Source: Sthenelais limicola (taxonomy: Eukaryota; Annelida; Polychaeta; Phyllodocida; Sigalionidae). Taken from it: a stretch of 64,000 nucleotides of DNA. The stretch spans positions 88,115,740 to 88,179,739 of the forward strand of contig OW804095.1 of NCBI GenBank assembly GCA_942159475.1, given 5' to 3'. Made by a program: the position numbers and the translations under genes. The notes beneath the pieces are model-generated. The model was given only the letters and a program-made list of their open reading frames with translations. It was not told the origin of the DNA and did not search any database. Positions 52,469-63,867 of this stretch are shown piece by piece. Position 1 is the stretch's first letter. Each line of letters opens with the position of its first letter.

Positions 52469-52717
52469 ACACGGTTAGTAATGTCATACAAAGTAAAGAT
52501 CTGCGTTTGTTATTTGACTGTGCTAATTCTATTTGTGATTGGGGATTGTTGGACGGTGTGAGACGTCAATTTAAGCCTGGCAGGTGGGCTAACGCGCTCT
52601 TCTCGCCCGACTATGTTGACCTGGATGGCCACTACTTGCTTGACGGGGTAGTAAATGGTTTCAAGTTAGTCGACCCAGACATCAATATTCCATCTTACTT
52701 TTGTAAAAACTATAGCT
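52417..52717 (+). pseudogene. Second Ngaro RT, N-terminal part
   Basis: A frame of about 100 codons (LLDGVVNGFKLVDPDINIP region) aligns with residues ~160-190 of the first Ngaro's RT ORF. It is broken after KNYS by insertion of the 1,489-bp DNA element. It overlaps the end of the gag frame in a different phase, unlike the first Ngaro, where gag and RT share a frame. Confidence 0.8.
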
Positions 52718-54206
52718 GGCCATTTCCACCAATTTGACAACATTTGGGCCCCTAGACACCCCCTGAGTACCCAAAAATAATTTTTACATTTATCAGTTGA
52801 TTTTTTATTTTCTATCAACCTTATATATATGCACATTGAACTGCCAAGTTTGGAACCATTCTGATAATTAGGAATTTGTTTACAGGGGGGTCGAAAATAG
52901 ATCCCAAATATGAAAAAAAATGCTAAAAATAGCATGACGAATAATGGTACATATTTCTACATAAATGAGGATTTAAATTAGAAATAGATAAAACAAATAA
53001 TTATGTACATAATGTATTGAACTATTTTGTACTTGATAGGTCTCGACATAAGGATCATAACACCTTTTATTTGATGAAAATATTCTAACTAGAAGAAAAG
53101 TTACAGCCAAATAACCATTCAGTAATGGTAATGATAATGGCAGCGGCAAGGGTGATAGGTCATTGACCCTCTGCCCACATTATAATATATTTATAGACAT
53201 TATATAACTCATTATATTTAGAATATATATAACATTCATTACCCTTGTTTAGCTTTTTAAGTTGACTCAAATACTTGTATTTAATGTTCCTGTTCTGTTT
53301 AAGTATTTAGAGGCAAAATCTTAAGGATAAACGTTCTAATATTATGTATATATGTTAGAGATATAATTTCTGATATTATGTGACAGCAGGCGTGACGGCA
53401 AGAGACACATGTGGGACGGCAAGAGACAAATGTGTGACGGCAAGACTTTCAAGCATTTTGCCATAAAAATCATGTAAAAACTACTCAGAATTTATGAATA
53501 TCGATCTACATAGGCTGCTAATAAGCAAAATTGATAATAAATGTCAAAATTAAAGTTTATCATTAAAATTATGCTTTATATGGCTCTAAAACCCCTAAAA
53601 GTGCGTCACGTCAAGAGACATTACCCCCTGTTTCCACCACTTTTTGCCACCATGTTTTTTCTCTGCTAGTATTCAAGAAAAACTCTAACCAATACAGTTG
53701 ATGGTTCATAAATATTAAATCCTATGAGTTTTATCATTATTCATCATAATTGGATGTTTTAATTTTTTTAAAATTTTTTTAGTCCACCTTAAGCACAGTG
53801 CGTGACGGCAAGAGACATCAGGGGTACCCATTTAAAAAAAATTCTGTTTTTTATTGCTTTTGGCCAAAAAATATTTTTTTTGCAATTTTTTATACACATA
53901 TCATGTCCACATAATGTACTATCACAACATATAAAAAAAAAGTTCAATTTTGAAGATTATTTAGAAATTTAGCAATTCCACGGACTAATGGCAGTTTAAA
54001 AGAATTATTTTTGCCCTCAAAATCGGATTTTGAAATAATAAAAAAAAAAAAATTGGGCTAAAAATGCCAAAAATGTGGTTCCACAGATTGGTAGAACCAT
54101 CCTATCAAAAAAATGTATCAAATTAATAGTAATTAATTTGATTTAAGCCCATTTTATCACTTTCCACGGTTGGGGGCCAAATGTTGTCAAATTGGTGGAA
54201 TTGGCC
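52718..54206. mobile_element. 1,489-bp non-autonomous TIR transposon
   Basis: Terminal inverted repeats of about 35 bp start GGCCAWTTCCACCAATTTGA, and the flanking 4-bp AGCT (52,714-52,717 and 54,207-54,210) is the likely target duplication. Taking out the element plus one AGCT puts the two RT halves in phase, which fixes the boundaries. The inside is AT-rich with no ORF over 100 codons, and has five CGTGACGGCAAGAGAC-like motifs (53,391, 53,413, 53,434, 53,601 and 53,801). Superfamily not assigned. Confidence 0.85.
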
Positions 54207-54210
54207 AGCT

Positions 54211-55550
54211 CTTGTTTCCACCCGCCTGAGAACAAGTCAAAACTGGAATCTTCATTATTATCTGAGCTCTCTTCGGGTAAGATGTCAATCGTTGAGGAAC
54301 CTCCCGATTGTATCCATGCTGTGGGTGTGATAAATAAACCCTCTGGTGACATCAGAATGATTACGGTCTGTAGGAGGCCGGACAAATTGTCAATCAATAA
54401 TTATACCAAAGAAGTCTTCTCTCATTTTCAATATGTTAAGATCGACGAGATTGTACAAGACATTGAGAAAGGCTCATTCATGTGTTCGGTAGATATAAAA
54501 GCAGCATATCGCTCAGTTGCCATTCATCCTTCACAACGTCAATTATTTGGTTTGTCTTGGTCTTTTGTCCGGGGCACTGAGTTTTTGTGTGATAATTTTA
54601 TGTGCTTCGGTTCTAGGACTGCCCCATTTTGCTTTAGCAGAATTACTGACTCTGTGTGTACAATACTCAATGCCAGAGGCCACAAAGTGGTTTCTTATTT
54701 AGATGATTTCCTGATTTGGGCCCCAACTTATGAAGGTTGTATTGATAGTCAACAAGCGGTTATCAGTTTACTCAGAGACCTAGCTTTCTACATTTGTTGG
54801 CAAAAATTGTCTAGTCCATCACAAATCTGTACTTATCTAGGTATCAATATTGACGCAGCTAACTGTCAACTAAGGCTTTCAGAAAAAAAGGTTATTAAAC
54901 TAGTCAAAGAATTGGATTTCTTTAGTAATCGGAAATGGACCACTGTTAAACAACTTCGCCGACTGGCAGGTATCTTGTGTCATGCAGCTAGAGTTATCAG
55001 AGGTGGCAGAGTCCACAGTAAGGGTATTCTTGCTGAATTGAACTTCATGCTAAAATGCAAGTATCGTAAACGTAGGGTAACACAACCTCTCCTTGCTGAT
55101 TTACATTGGTGGATTCATTGTGCTGATTTTTTTAATGGTACCTTCGACTTTTCTGATGTTAAAACTGACAAATGTGTAACATTTTGTATTACTTCTGGTG
55201 TCTTTGAAGCCAAATGTAATCGCGAGATAATTACTGGTTGCTATGATTGGCAGGGGCTTAATCCCATCAGTGATGTCAATGATTCAGAATTGGTTATTCC
55301 TAATGCTCCAGATAATACTGTAGATGAGGTGGTTCAACTTTGCATTGTTCGTCATTGCTTACAGGAGTTAGCTTTCCTTCTGAAGGGATTTAGTGTTGAT
55401 TTTGTTGGTTTATCTGTAAAGGTCAATAGTATTGTATCACAATGTAAACCTAGAAATAGTTTGGAGGTTGATATTCTCCAGGACATATTTTGGATTTGTG
55501 TGAAATATAATATTCGGTTATGTCCTTCTTATTTCTGCAGAGCGGCTTAG
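54211..55550 (+). pseudogene. Second Ngaro RT and RNase H-like domain
   Basis: The RT palm is intact: MCSVDIKAAYRS, FCFSRITD and the box SYLDDFLIW. The following RNase H-like region has the right length but has lost acidic residues: where the first Ngaro has CTDSSLSG this one reads CITSGVFEA, and where it has YTDNTQ this one reads VGLSVKV. The RNase H is therefore probably inactive, either by decay or as a lineage trait. The frame is open from 54,192 to TAG at 55,550. Confidence 0.85.
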
Positions 55551-55557
55551 ACATTGT

Positions 55558-56462
55558 GTGGTTCAAATTAGACAGCAAGCCCTGGCAGAGTCATCACGTC
55601 GTACACATAATTCCCAGTGGAATCAATACTATGATTTCTGTGATGCTTGCAAAATGGCACCTACACCTGTTACTGCAGACAATTTATCCCTGTTTTTAGT
55701 GCATTCGTCGACAAGGTTGTGCTATTCTTCATTGGACAATTTGTTCTCGGCGATCAACCATCTAAGCAAGTTACATGGTGGTAACTTAAGAGAGGACTTT
55801 TGCCTTAATTTACTTATGAGAGGCTTGAAGAGGAACTTGGGCACTAAGTCTAATCCCAAAGAAGGCCTGTTGCCGTAGGACTTAAGGCGAATCTTCCAGA
55901 AAGTAGACTTGACATCGGACAAATGCCTCGCTTGCTGGTTGGGTATACTGTTATGTTTTAGGACACTACTTCGCAAATGTCATGCCTTTTCTGGTGACCT
56001 GAACTTACATCTTCTGAAGCGCAAAGATTCCTGGAGTGGGGATTAAAGGTGACTGTGCCATCGTCAAAGACCAATCAATATGGGTTGAGGGTGCTGGAAT
56101 GTCCAGTTACGTTTTGCAACTCTGACTTATGCTTAGCTTCACAACTAAAGAAGTTCTTCCTGCGTTGTCCTGCAAGTCCGGAGGATCTCCTGATTTTGTA
56201 TGCCAATGGAACTCCTGTATCTTACACCTTCGCCTTGAGCTCATTTAAGAAATGGTGTATTCAGGCAGAGATCTTCAAGGATGTGGGTTTACATAGCCTG
56301 AGACGCGGTGCGGTGGTGTTTATGTATATGAGTGGCATACCGGTACCAGATATTCAACTTCTGGGGGATTGGTTTAGCGACGCCATATGGAAATATTTGT
56401 CTACTCCCTTAGGATACCGCATAGGCATTGACAATAAATTCTCTTCTGCACTATCAACATGA
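55558..56462 (+). pseudogene. Second Ngaro tyrosine recombinase, broken
   Basis: The N-terminal part (TWATRKSQW-like: SSRRTHNSQWNQYYDFC) runs to a TAG at 55,876, where the first Ngaro has Glu. A region with FRTLLRKCH (catalytic Arg) follows, then a frameshift near 56,020-56,048. The last 137 codons hold LHSLRRG (His, Arg), LLGDW and KYLS (Tyr). All catalytic landmarks survive in pieces, but the gene is not translatable as one protein. Confidence 0.87.
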
Positions 56463-56515
56463 CTTTACCCACTTCGGGATACTTTAGCTCTAAAAACCCT
56501 TATACTTGGGCTGGG

Positions 56516-56610
56516 CAAATAAAGAATCCTGACCTCGGTGCAGCACATCTGGCTTGACTTCGTTCCTCCGTCATCATTGCGATTAATGCCACTTGATAAT
56601 AGTTAATTAT
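56516..56610 (+). repeat. Split direct repeat B1 of second Ngaro
   Basis: 95 bp starting CAAATAAAGAATC, repeated at 56,811-56,905 with about one change. Confidence 0.88.
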
Positions 56611-56788
56611 GGTGTATATTTGTCTAAAAAATGTATGTATAATTATATTGTCAGGCCAACACCTTTGGGCCACAGTACTGCTATGTTTGTTGGTTGCTGG
56701 GCGACAGCTCCCGCTCTGTTGGTCTGTCGCGTCAGTGTGTTCAGTTACACGGTAGCCATATTGGCGAATGGTGGTAAAAATTTTTTTC
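56609..56788 (+). repeat. Split direct repeat A2 of second Ngaro
   Basis: Copy of A1 placed directly after B1, as in the first Ngaro. Confidence 0.88.
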
Positions 56789-56810
56789 TTGTTTTCTGTT
56801 TTTCTTGGGA

Positions 56811-56905
56811 CAAATAAAGAATCCCGACCTCGGTGCAGCACATCTGGCTTGACTTCGTTCCTCCGTCATCATTGCGATTAATGCCACTTGATAATAGTTA
56901 ATTAT
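56811..56905 (+). repeat. Split direct repeat B2 of second Ngaro
   Basis: Right end of the element. The next bases resume the LINE endonuclease ORF (AACCTCTATAGGCC, reading NLYRP). Confidence 0.88.
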
Positions 56906-57599
56906 AAACCTCTATAGGCCCCCACAAGGGAGTCTCCAAATTGCCTTTGATGAACTTGAGGAAACCCTCAATAACATCAACACGAAAAATGACATCCTCC
57001 TCATGGGTGACTTTAATTACGACTCCAATTATATTGAACAAAGTAATTCTGCGGGAGCAGAAAAATTTTAAAACATTATCTTGAAACATAATCTCCAGCA
57101 ACAGGTCAAGGTCCAAACCAGAACAAGTAAAACATCATCATCCATTATCGACCACATATACACGAATAGTAACTATGCAGATAAATCTGGAATGATTAAT
57201 GTAAACCTCAGTGATCACCACCCTACTTTCCTTCAAATAAAGAAAGTCCGAACAAGATATGAAAAAACAACCTTTGAAGCAAGAAATACAAAAAATCTTG
57301 ATATCCCTATTCTAAAGGAGATCCTTAAAGATCTGGATTTGACCAGACTCTACTTAACTAGAGATGTCAATGAGGCCTGGGACATCATCCACTCCACTAT
57401 ATTATTATACGTGGACAGGATGTGTCCCATCAAATCATTCAATCAAGTCAAAAAAAACAACCCATGGTATACTAAAGATTTAATAAAGTTGGGTAAAGAA
57501 CGTGACAAATGTTTTAAAATAGCCAAAAATTCCGGTACGGACGACGATTGGTCTGAAGCCCGACGTCTAAGATGCCAAAATAAAGAAGGCCAAGAATAA
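56906..57599 (+). pseudogene. LINE endonuclease, C-terminal half and linker
   Basis: Resumes with NLYRPP, then the catalytic GDFN motif (ILLMGDFNY), an in-frame stop near 57,069, SSIIDHIYTN and the terminal LSDHHPTF (catalytic Asp-His). A linker common to this LINE group follows (VDRMCPIKSFNQVKKNNPWY). With the N-terminal half at 50,763-51,130 it accounts for the whole AP-endonuclease fold. Confidence 0.85.
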
Positions 57600-59493
57600 T
57601 TATATAAAGAACCAAATTCAGGAAAATAAAACTGACCCAAGGAAACTTTGGGATATTCTAAAGCCACTAATCTCCGGGAGCAACCCCAAATCACTGAAAG
57701 GGGAAACCCTCATATCTGACACTGAGGGACGCCTCTCCAAAGGTAAAGAGGCAGCTGAATATGTAAATGACTACTTTGTCACAATTGGCCCAAATCTGGT
57801 CGACAAAATAAAAAACAATCCTGAGACTGATGCCTTTGAATTGGGACCCAAAATTGAGTCTAAATTCTTATTTACTAAGATAACCCCAATAGCTGTCGAA
57901 CTGGCCCTATGTAAGATTGGCAACTATAAGGCTTCAGGCATGAAATTCCTTCCTACCAAAATAATGAAACCGTGTATGTTAGCATTAAGTATACAATTTT
58001 CTTACCTATATAACCTAAGTATCACAAATTCTGAAGTACCTAAAGACTAAAGAGTGTTATTGTAACTCCTATTAAGATAAAGATGGTAATAAAACCCAAG
58101 CCGGTAACTATAGGCCAATTTCTTGCAATAAGCTTCCAGCCAAAATTCTTGAAACATGTATTCAGACTCAACTGGCAGGCTATTTAGAAGCCAATAATCT
58201 TATAAGTAATGTACAATTTGGTTCTAGAAAGAACAAATCTATAGTCGATGCTCATGAGTTATTAGATTAGAAAAAAATTATAATAGTATCAATGATAAGA
58301 AAATGGTAGACCTTATATTTTTAGATTTCAAAAAAGCGTTTGACACTGTTAATCATTTATTACTGCTTAAAAAATTAAATTAATACGGTATTAAAGATTC
58401 AGAATATAACTGGTTTGAAAATTATCTTCAAAACAGAACTCAACAAGTATCGATGAATGGACAACTTTCCTCCTCAAAACCAGTCTTGTGTGGTGTCCCG
58501 CAGGGAACTTCCCTTGGGCCAGTTCTTTTTATTCTCTACGTCAATGACTTATGGAAGTGTATTTCTAATTGTAACATCCAATTATTTGCCGATGATACGG
58601 TTCTTTATCAACAAAGAGAGAGAGATGGAGATAAAAATGCTTTGCTTCAGTCTGATCTTAATAGAGTTAAAGAATGGTGTGACGCCAATAAAATTTCTCT
58701 AAATACTTCCAAGTGTAAGACCCTCACTGTTGGCACGAAGAATGAAAAGCAACAAACAATTTATGATATAAATGAGCAGCAACTAGACTCTGTGAAATAC
58801 TATAAATACTTAGGTATAGAGCTGGACTGCCAACTCAACTTTAAGAAATTTCTTGAGAAAAAAATCAACATTGTAAGAACAAAGGTACAAGCACTGTCCA
58901 AGTTATATGGTACATGTGATAAGAACACCTTATTACTTATCTTTAAATCCATAATTCTCCCCCACATTGATTATGGAGATACGATCTATATCTCTGCACC
59001 TAGAACCTATCTTAGCCGTTTACAAACACTACAGAATTCCTCCCTTAAAATTGCCCTTGGGCTTCCAAAACTGACAAACACTAAACAAATCCGCAAATCC
59101 CTTAATATCCCATCTCTAAACTCTAGAAGAAATAGTCATCTGCTTGAAAGAACCTACCTTTGTTCCCTTAAAACTGATAAAGTTGACACTCGTAACGTCA
59201 ACCTCAGGAACCTTAACCCTATCAGGGCGAGTAGTGCATTTATGCACTATTATTTGGGTCATTTTCCCCATAATATTGCCTATAAGACATGCTATTCATT
59301 TAATAAAACCTGCTATTTTACCCTCTTCCTCCTATGTCAATGTGTTCCAAATGTTGTAAGGACCAATAATCAAAAAAATGTTCTTGTGCCTGGTAGATGC
59401 AGAAAATTTGGTGTCCATAATAGATTGTGGCTAAATTGGAAGAATTATAACTCTATTTATGCAATATTCATTTTTAAATTGGAAAAAAACTAA
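57600..59493 (+). pseudogene. LINE reverse transcriptase, CR1/L2-like
   Basis: The fingers/palm region is scattered over shifted frames between 57,600 and 58,450 (KASGMKFLPTKIMKP, NKLPAKILE, DFKKAFDTV). From 58,453 a 346-codon frame carries GVPQGTSLGPVLFILYVND, the catalytic box QLFADDTVLY and the thumb (YYKYLGIELD). The GVPQGS-type and FADDT motifs place it among CR1/L2/Rex-like LINEs. The frame ends at 59,493 shortly before an A/T-rich tail. Confidence 0.87.
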
Positions 59494-60040
59494 ATCTAAA
59501 TTTATTTTTTTTAAAAAATGCCATTCATTCAGTTTTTCATGCTGAATAAAATGAATGGTCGTAAAAGTTGATGGATTTTGAAAATGGTTCCTTTAGAATG
59601 GTTTCCATGGCAACCAAACAGCCCGTTTTTTTCAATTGAAAAGGTGTATACCTGGTAAATGGTTGCTTTGGTGACATAAAACATGAAATTTCTAAATTAC
59701 AACTCATAACAAGTAGAGCAGAAAATTTAGGTTCATGTGCAATTTACTCAGTACAAATCGCATTTCTTACAGCAAAATGGTGATAAAAAGACTATGTGGC
59801 ATTGTCCTGATTAATTTTCACTGTCTGGACATCATTGCCTTTTACATCATCTATCTCCTTTTAAAAAGTCACTTAGGCTAAGTAGTTTAGCTCAAAATTT
59901 AACAGGCAGGCAACTTTGAAAGACTATAACTTCACTAATATTAGGCGTATTAAAAAGATTTTTTCGTTTTTATAATGCTTGGTACGGCCACAATAAGGGA
60001 CAATTTAAAAGACAACCTCCCTTATCAGACCCTCTGCCCT
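59494..60040. other. Non-coding between LINE copies
   Basis: T-rich start (LINE tail) followed by AT-rich sequence with CCTTATCAGACCCTCTGCCC. No gene seen. Confidence 0.5.
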
Positions 60041-60690
60041 TAAAGGGTTAAAAAAGGCAAAAAACTCAAAGTACCCCACCCCAAAAACCAAATGTTTAAA
60101 AAAAGTTTTGTGTACAATATACCTATATATTGGAACCAATTACCGGATGATGTTCAACAATCTTTTTTACCAATAGCATCCCAAAAAGGCTTCAATCTTG
60201 TCGGGTGGAATATAAGGAGCCTACCCAAAAATTTCAGCAATTTCCAATACTGTTTAGAACAAGCAATAAATAATAATAATGTCATTTGCCTCACAGAAAC
60301 CTGGCTCCAGCACAAACAAGCTCCTGCATGCAAATACATATCAGGTTAATGATTATGTGCTGGTCAGGAAAGACAGGCCAGGTAAGAAAAGAGGGGGAGG
60401 CCTCTGTATGTATATTCACAAAATGCATGAGGTTGATCCTGACACTTTATCAATAATGAGCATAGATATAGAATCAGAGGTTGTAACCGTAACAAAAGAT
60501 CGAGTGAAATCTTATACCATTGTCAATTTATATAGGCCACCAGGGGGCCAGATTAATGTATTCCTGGAAAAAATAGATGAATTACTCTCTCAAATAAGTA
60601 ATACAGACGAAGTAATAGTCACTGGAGACCTAAACATCGATCTATTGGATACAAATACATCTGCCATTAGAATCCACAAACTCCATCTTT
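60041..60690 (+). pseudogene. Second LINE: ORF2 C-term relic fused to endonuclease
   Basis: The frame from about 60,060 first reads a LINE C-terminal signature (FVYNIPIYWNQLPDDVQ), normally the last part of an RT ORF. Without a stop it then enters an endonuclease N-terminus (NLVGWNIRSL, VICLTETWL). After a frameshift near 60,340 the domain goes on with KKRGGGLCMYIH, VNLYRPPGG and VTGDLNIDLL. It is related to, but distinct from, the LINE at 48.6-59.5 kb. Confidence 0.75.
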
Positions 60691-62112
60691 GAAAAATATA
60701 ACCTAATCCAATATATCAAGACCCCGACTAGAACCACCATATCATCCAAATCACTATTAGACCATATACTAACTCAAAACTTGTCATGTCCTCTGGAATA
60801 ATTGAAAATAATTCCTCAGACCATTATCCCACATTTATAACGATAAAAAAAACCAGAACAAAATACATAAATAACACATTCAAAGCTAGAAACACAACTA
60901 AACTTGACCAACAAATTCTAAACCAAATTCTGATGGATGAAGACTGGTCAAATTTATATAACAATGATGATCCTAACTCATGTTGGGAATTAATGATAAA
61001 TAAAATAACGTACTTCCTGGACAAAATGTGTCCCATACAAAATTTTCACCGAGTCCGGAAGAAACAAGAGTGGATGACAGTTGAGATCAATTAATAGAAG
61101 ATCTATTAATAGAAGCAAAAGAGCTAAAAAACAAAGAAAGAGTCAATACTTTAACCAGAAACAAAAAATGTTCTATTCTAAAACAGGAACTCACCCTGAA
61201 TAACAATAACCCCCGAGCCCCGTGGAAAACAATTAATACAATAATCAGCCCAGAAAAGAATAAAAATAGCATAGACATACATATATCGGATCCAAAAGGA
61301 AAGAAAATATGTAAAGACGAAATACCAAACATATTCAATGAATTCTATTTAGATGTCGGGCCATCCCTTGCAAAGAAAATTCCGGAACCATCGGAAGACG
61401 CTAAAAAGACCATGCAGGGAATACAATGCCGAAACGGTAGTAAAAATTTAGATACTGTCTTTAGATTTAAGCCTGTCTTGCCCAAAGACATTGAAAAATT
61501 CATCTCGAAACTAGATCAACATAAGAAATCAGGACTAGATTACATACCGGGAAAAATACTAAAACCGTGCCTGAGAGCCCTTTCCCCACAACTGAGCCAC
61601 ATAATGAATCTGTCCCTCACTAAGGCCTCGATACATGAATCCTTTAAAAACTGTGTGGTCACCCCCTCCATAAAGCTGGACCAAAAAATAGCACAAACAA
61701 CTATAGACCAATATCGGGAATAAGTATGCCCGCGAAAATATTAGAGAAAATTGTACAAAATCAACTATTAAACTACCTGGAAGAAAACCAAATATACTAT
61801 CCTAAACAATATGGGTTCAGACAAGGTCACTCAGTCAGTCAAGCCCATATTGACCTCATGGAACCTATTTATAACAACTTAAATGAGGGAAAAATGACGA
61901 CTGCTGTATTTTTAGACTTTAAAAAAGCTTTCGATACAGTGCACCACACCAAATTATTAGAAAAATTAGAACAAATAGGAATACGAAACAATGAAAATAC
62001 ATGGTTTAGAAGCTACCTCTCAAACAGACAAAGTGTTAGGGTCAATGGTTCTTTATCAACCCAAGGTAAGATCTCTTTAAATATGTTTAACATGTACCTA
62101 TTCCTCTGTTAA
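60691..62112 (+). pseudogene. Second LINE: endonuclease end and truncated RT
   Basis: Endonuclease end (SLLDHILTN, SSDHYPTF), linker (DKMCPIQNFHRVRKKQEW), then RT fingers and palm in shifted frames: KSGLDYIPGKILKPC, YPKQYGFRQGHS and VFLDFKKAFDTV. Coding similarity stops after VRVNGSLSTQ at about 62,068, right before the GVPQG and FADD boxes. The sequence there is CAAGGTAAGATC, so the copy is 3'-truncated or joined to other DNA at that point. Confidence 0.8.
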
Positions 62113-63235
62113 ATTCTACTTCACCTAAACTGTTAATGTAATGATTGCCAGGTAAATCTGTAATGTAAAAACACAGCACTTCAACTGACTGTACCATTCT
62201 ATTGTAGTTCTTGAGAAACTGTATTTGTAACTTTACCACCTTGCACTTTACTGTAACAATATGTATTCTCTTATACTCATGTAATTAATAGTCAGCGAGA
62301 AGAGATAAATTTAAATCTGCATACTATTGGCACATAACGCGGACTCAAAGACACTCAAAGGACAATGCCACTTCTCTTTCTCAAATTGATAGCTAGCCGT
62401 AACCATATATTGTATATTTAACGATTGATGTGTAATCTTCATTATACTGTTATGTGATGTCCTTATAGTTATTATTTCATGGTGGGATTCCGGGAAGAAC
62501 TCAGGGTCTCGGACACTATGTACATGTGAATTGAATAAAAGTTTTTATATATATGGTCAGTTCTCATGAAATGTGCCCAATAGGTCTGTAAATGGGTTTT
62601 GAATTATTTTTTTCGAATGGGCTTTATACTTTCGTGAGACAGGGTGGACATATTGGAGGTTGATAATCTCAGTTTGCTACGCAATTGGAAAATTGGTTTT
62701 TGAGTTACAGACATTTAAGTCAAGGCTTCTTTTTAGGGGCGTGATTACGTCGCAGACACAATTTTTTGCAAGATATTGATATTTCACATGATAAATTGAT
62801 AATTCAATCGTTTTTGGTTTTTGTCCTATACATTAAGACCTCAGTGAATAATATTATCCTTAGAATTAGTAGTTAGTTATTTTTTAATTAATTTTTACAG
62901 GAACAACAAAAAAGGGCCTATACAGTTCTGAACAGGTTTTACATACATGCCCCTCTTAAATTCATCACCATCTGAACAATATTTTACCAATAACAATCAT
63001 TTTTCATAAACATGACCTGTGATATATCCTCCATGGGTGTCAAACCTATTTTTGTTCTCAAATTGTAGCATTTCCTGATTATAAGACCACAGAAATATGC
63101 GATGTAATCACGCAGATTTCCAAAAATGCGTGATTACGTCGCAACAAGATGTCCCAAATAAATTAATGTTTTCAGTATTTTGTGAAGATCTTATTAGTTT
63201 CTTTTTTATGAATTAGACATAATTCCGTCTCTTTC
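62113..63235. other. Non-coding; repeated GTGATTACGTCGC
   Basis: An AATAAAAG signal at 62,534 may end a transcript or element. Two copies of GCGTGATTACGTCGCA (62,739 and 63,127) and an inverted partial (GATGTAATCACGC, 63,100) suggest an internal repeat of an unidentified element. Confidence 0.45.
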
Positions 63236-63320
63236 CTTGTACACATCTGTATACATATATACACGTATACATGCATGTATACATACATATCTATAGATAT
63301 AAATGTATGTATCTATACAC
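63236..63320. repeat. TATACATG-rich microsatellite
   Basis: Alternating TATACA/CATGTA words. A similar run resumes at 63,563-63,650 on the other side of the MITE, so the MITE landed in a microsatellite. Confidence 0.7.
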
Positions 63321-63325
63321 ACATA

Positions 63326-63562
63326 TGGGTCAGAATTCCAAAAAATGTACAATTGCTAGCTGTACACATTTAGAAAATGCTGAAAAATTAGGCCAAAAAG
63401 TGATGAATACTAGGTACATCTGAATATATTCGGTATCGCATTGATTTAAAAGTATCAATTCTGTTATGTTAAACTGCATTTGAAGCTCATTTCTGTCTTA
63501 AATGTGTGTTATTTGAAAGGATTGAGGAAGATGAATTGTACATTTTCTGAAAATCTGACCCA
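63326..63562. mobile_element. 237-bp MITE, copy 2 (inverted)
   Basis: Same length and termini as 40,737-40,973 (TGGGTCAGA...TCTGACCCA), flanked by TA, in the reverse orientation. Internal similarity is visible around the ATTGATTTAAA and TTATGTTAAACTGCATTT segments, with many substitutions, so one or both copies are old. Confidence 0.87.
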
Positions 63563-63867
63563 TATATGTATGTACATGTACATACAAATGTACAGTGGTA
63601 CAGTTGTATGCATATACATAATGTATACCTATATATACATGTATTTATACATATGTGGAAGTGTTTGATGCAGGAAAAGGAATGATTTAGTAGCACCAAA
63701 TTAATAGAGAAATGTTCTTGATTGTCGTGTTAGACCAAAACATTATATGAGCATATTGGACTCCTACTGCACAAAACAATGCTCAACTGCAAGCAGATTG
63801 TGCAATATATTTATACTTCCATAGAATTCTAATTCTCTGCATGATTGTATTACTCTTCCCATATTCT

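Larger units (their letters stand above)
51129..56905 (+). mobile_element. Second Ngaro-type YR-retrotransposon, degenerate
   Basis: Split direct repeats A1 (51,129-51,308), B1 (56,516-56,610), A2 (56,609-56,788) and B2 (56,811-56,905) surround gag, RT-RNase H and recombinase pieces. It lies inside the endonuclease ORF of a LINE and is itself interrupted by a 1,489-bp DNA element. A1/A2 and B1/B2 are still nearly identical although the ORFs contain stops and a frameshift. Proteins are clearly homologous to those of the first Ngaro but divergent, so it is a different family. Confidence 0.9.
48570..59500 (+). mobile_element. Decayed LINE with NADAR and SGNH ORFs, interrupted by Ngaro
   Basis: Colinear plus-strand pieces: RRM-like plus NADAR ORF, SGNH-hydrolase ORF, AP-type endonuclease and reverse transcriptase. 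The endonuclease is split between Val of KKIVMV (51,130) and Asn of NLYRPP (56,906) by a Ngaro insertion. The RT type (GVPQGTSLGP, FADDT) and the SGNH domain fit the CR1/L2 group, in which ORF1 esterases are known. Several stops and frameshifts show the copy is dead. That the NADAR ORF is part of the same element is inferred from strand, spacing and order. Confidence 0.7.
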
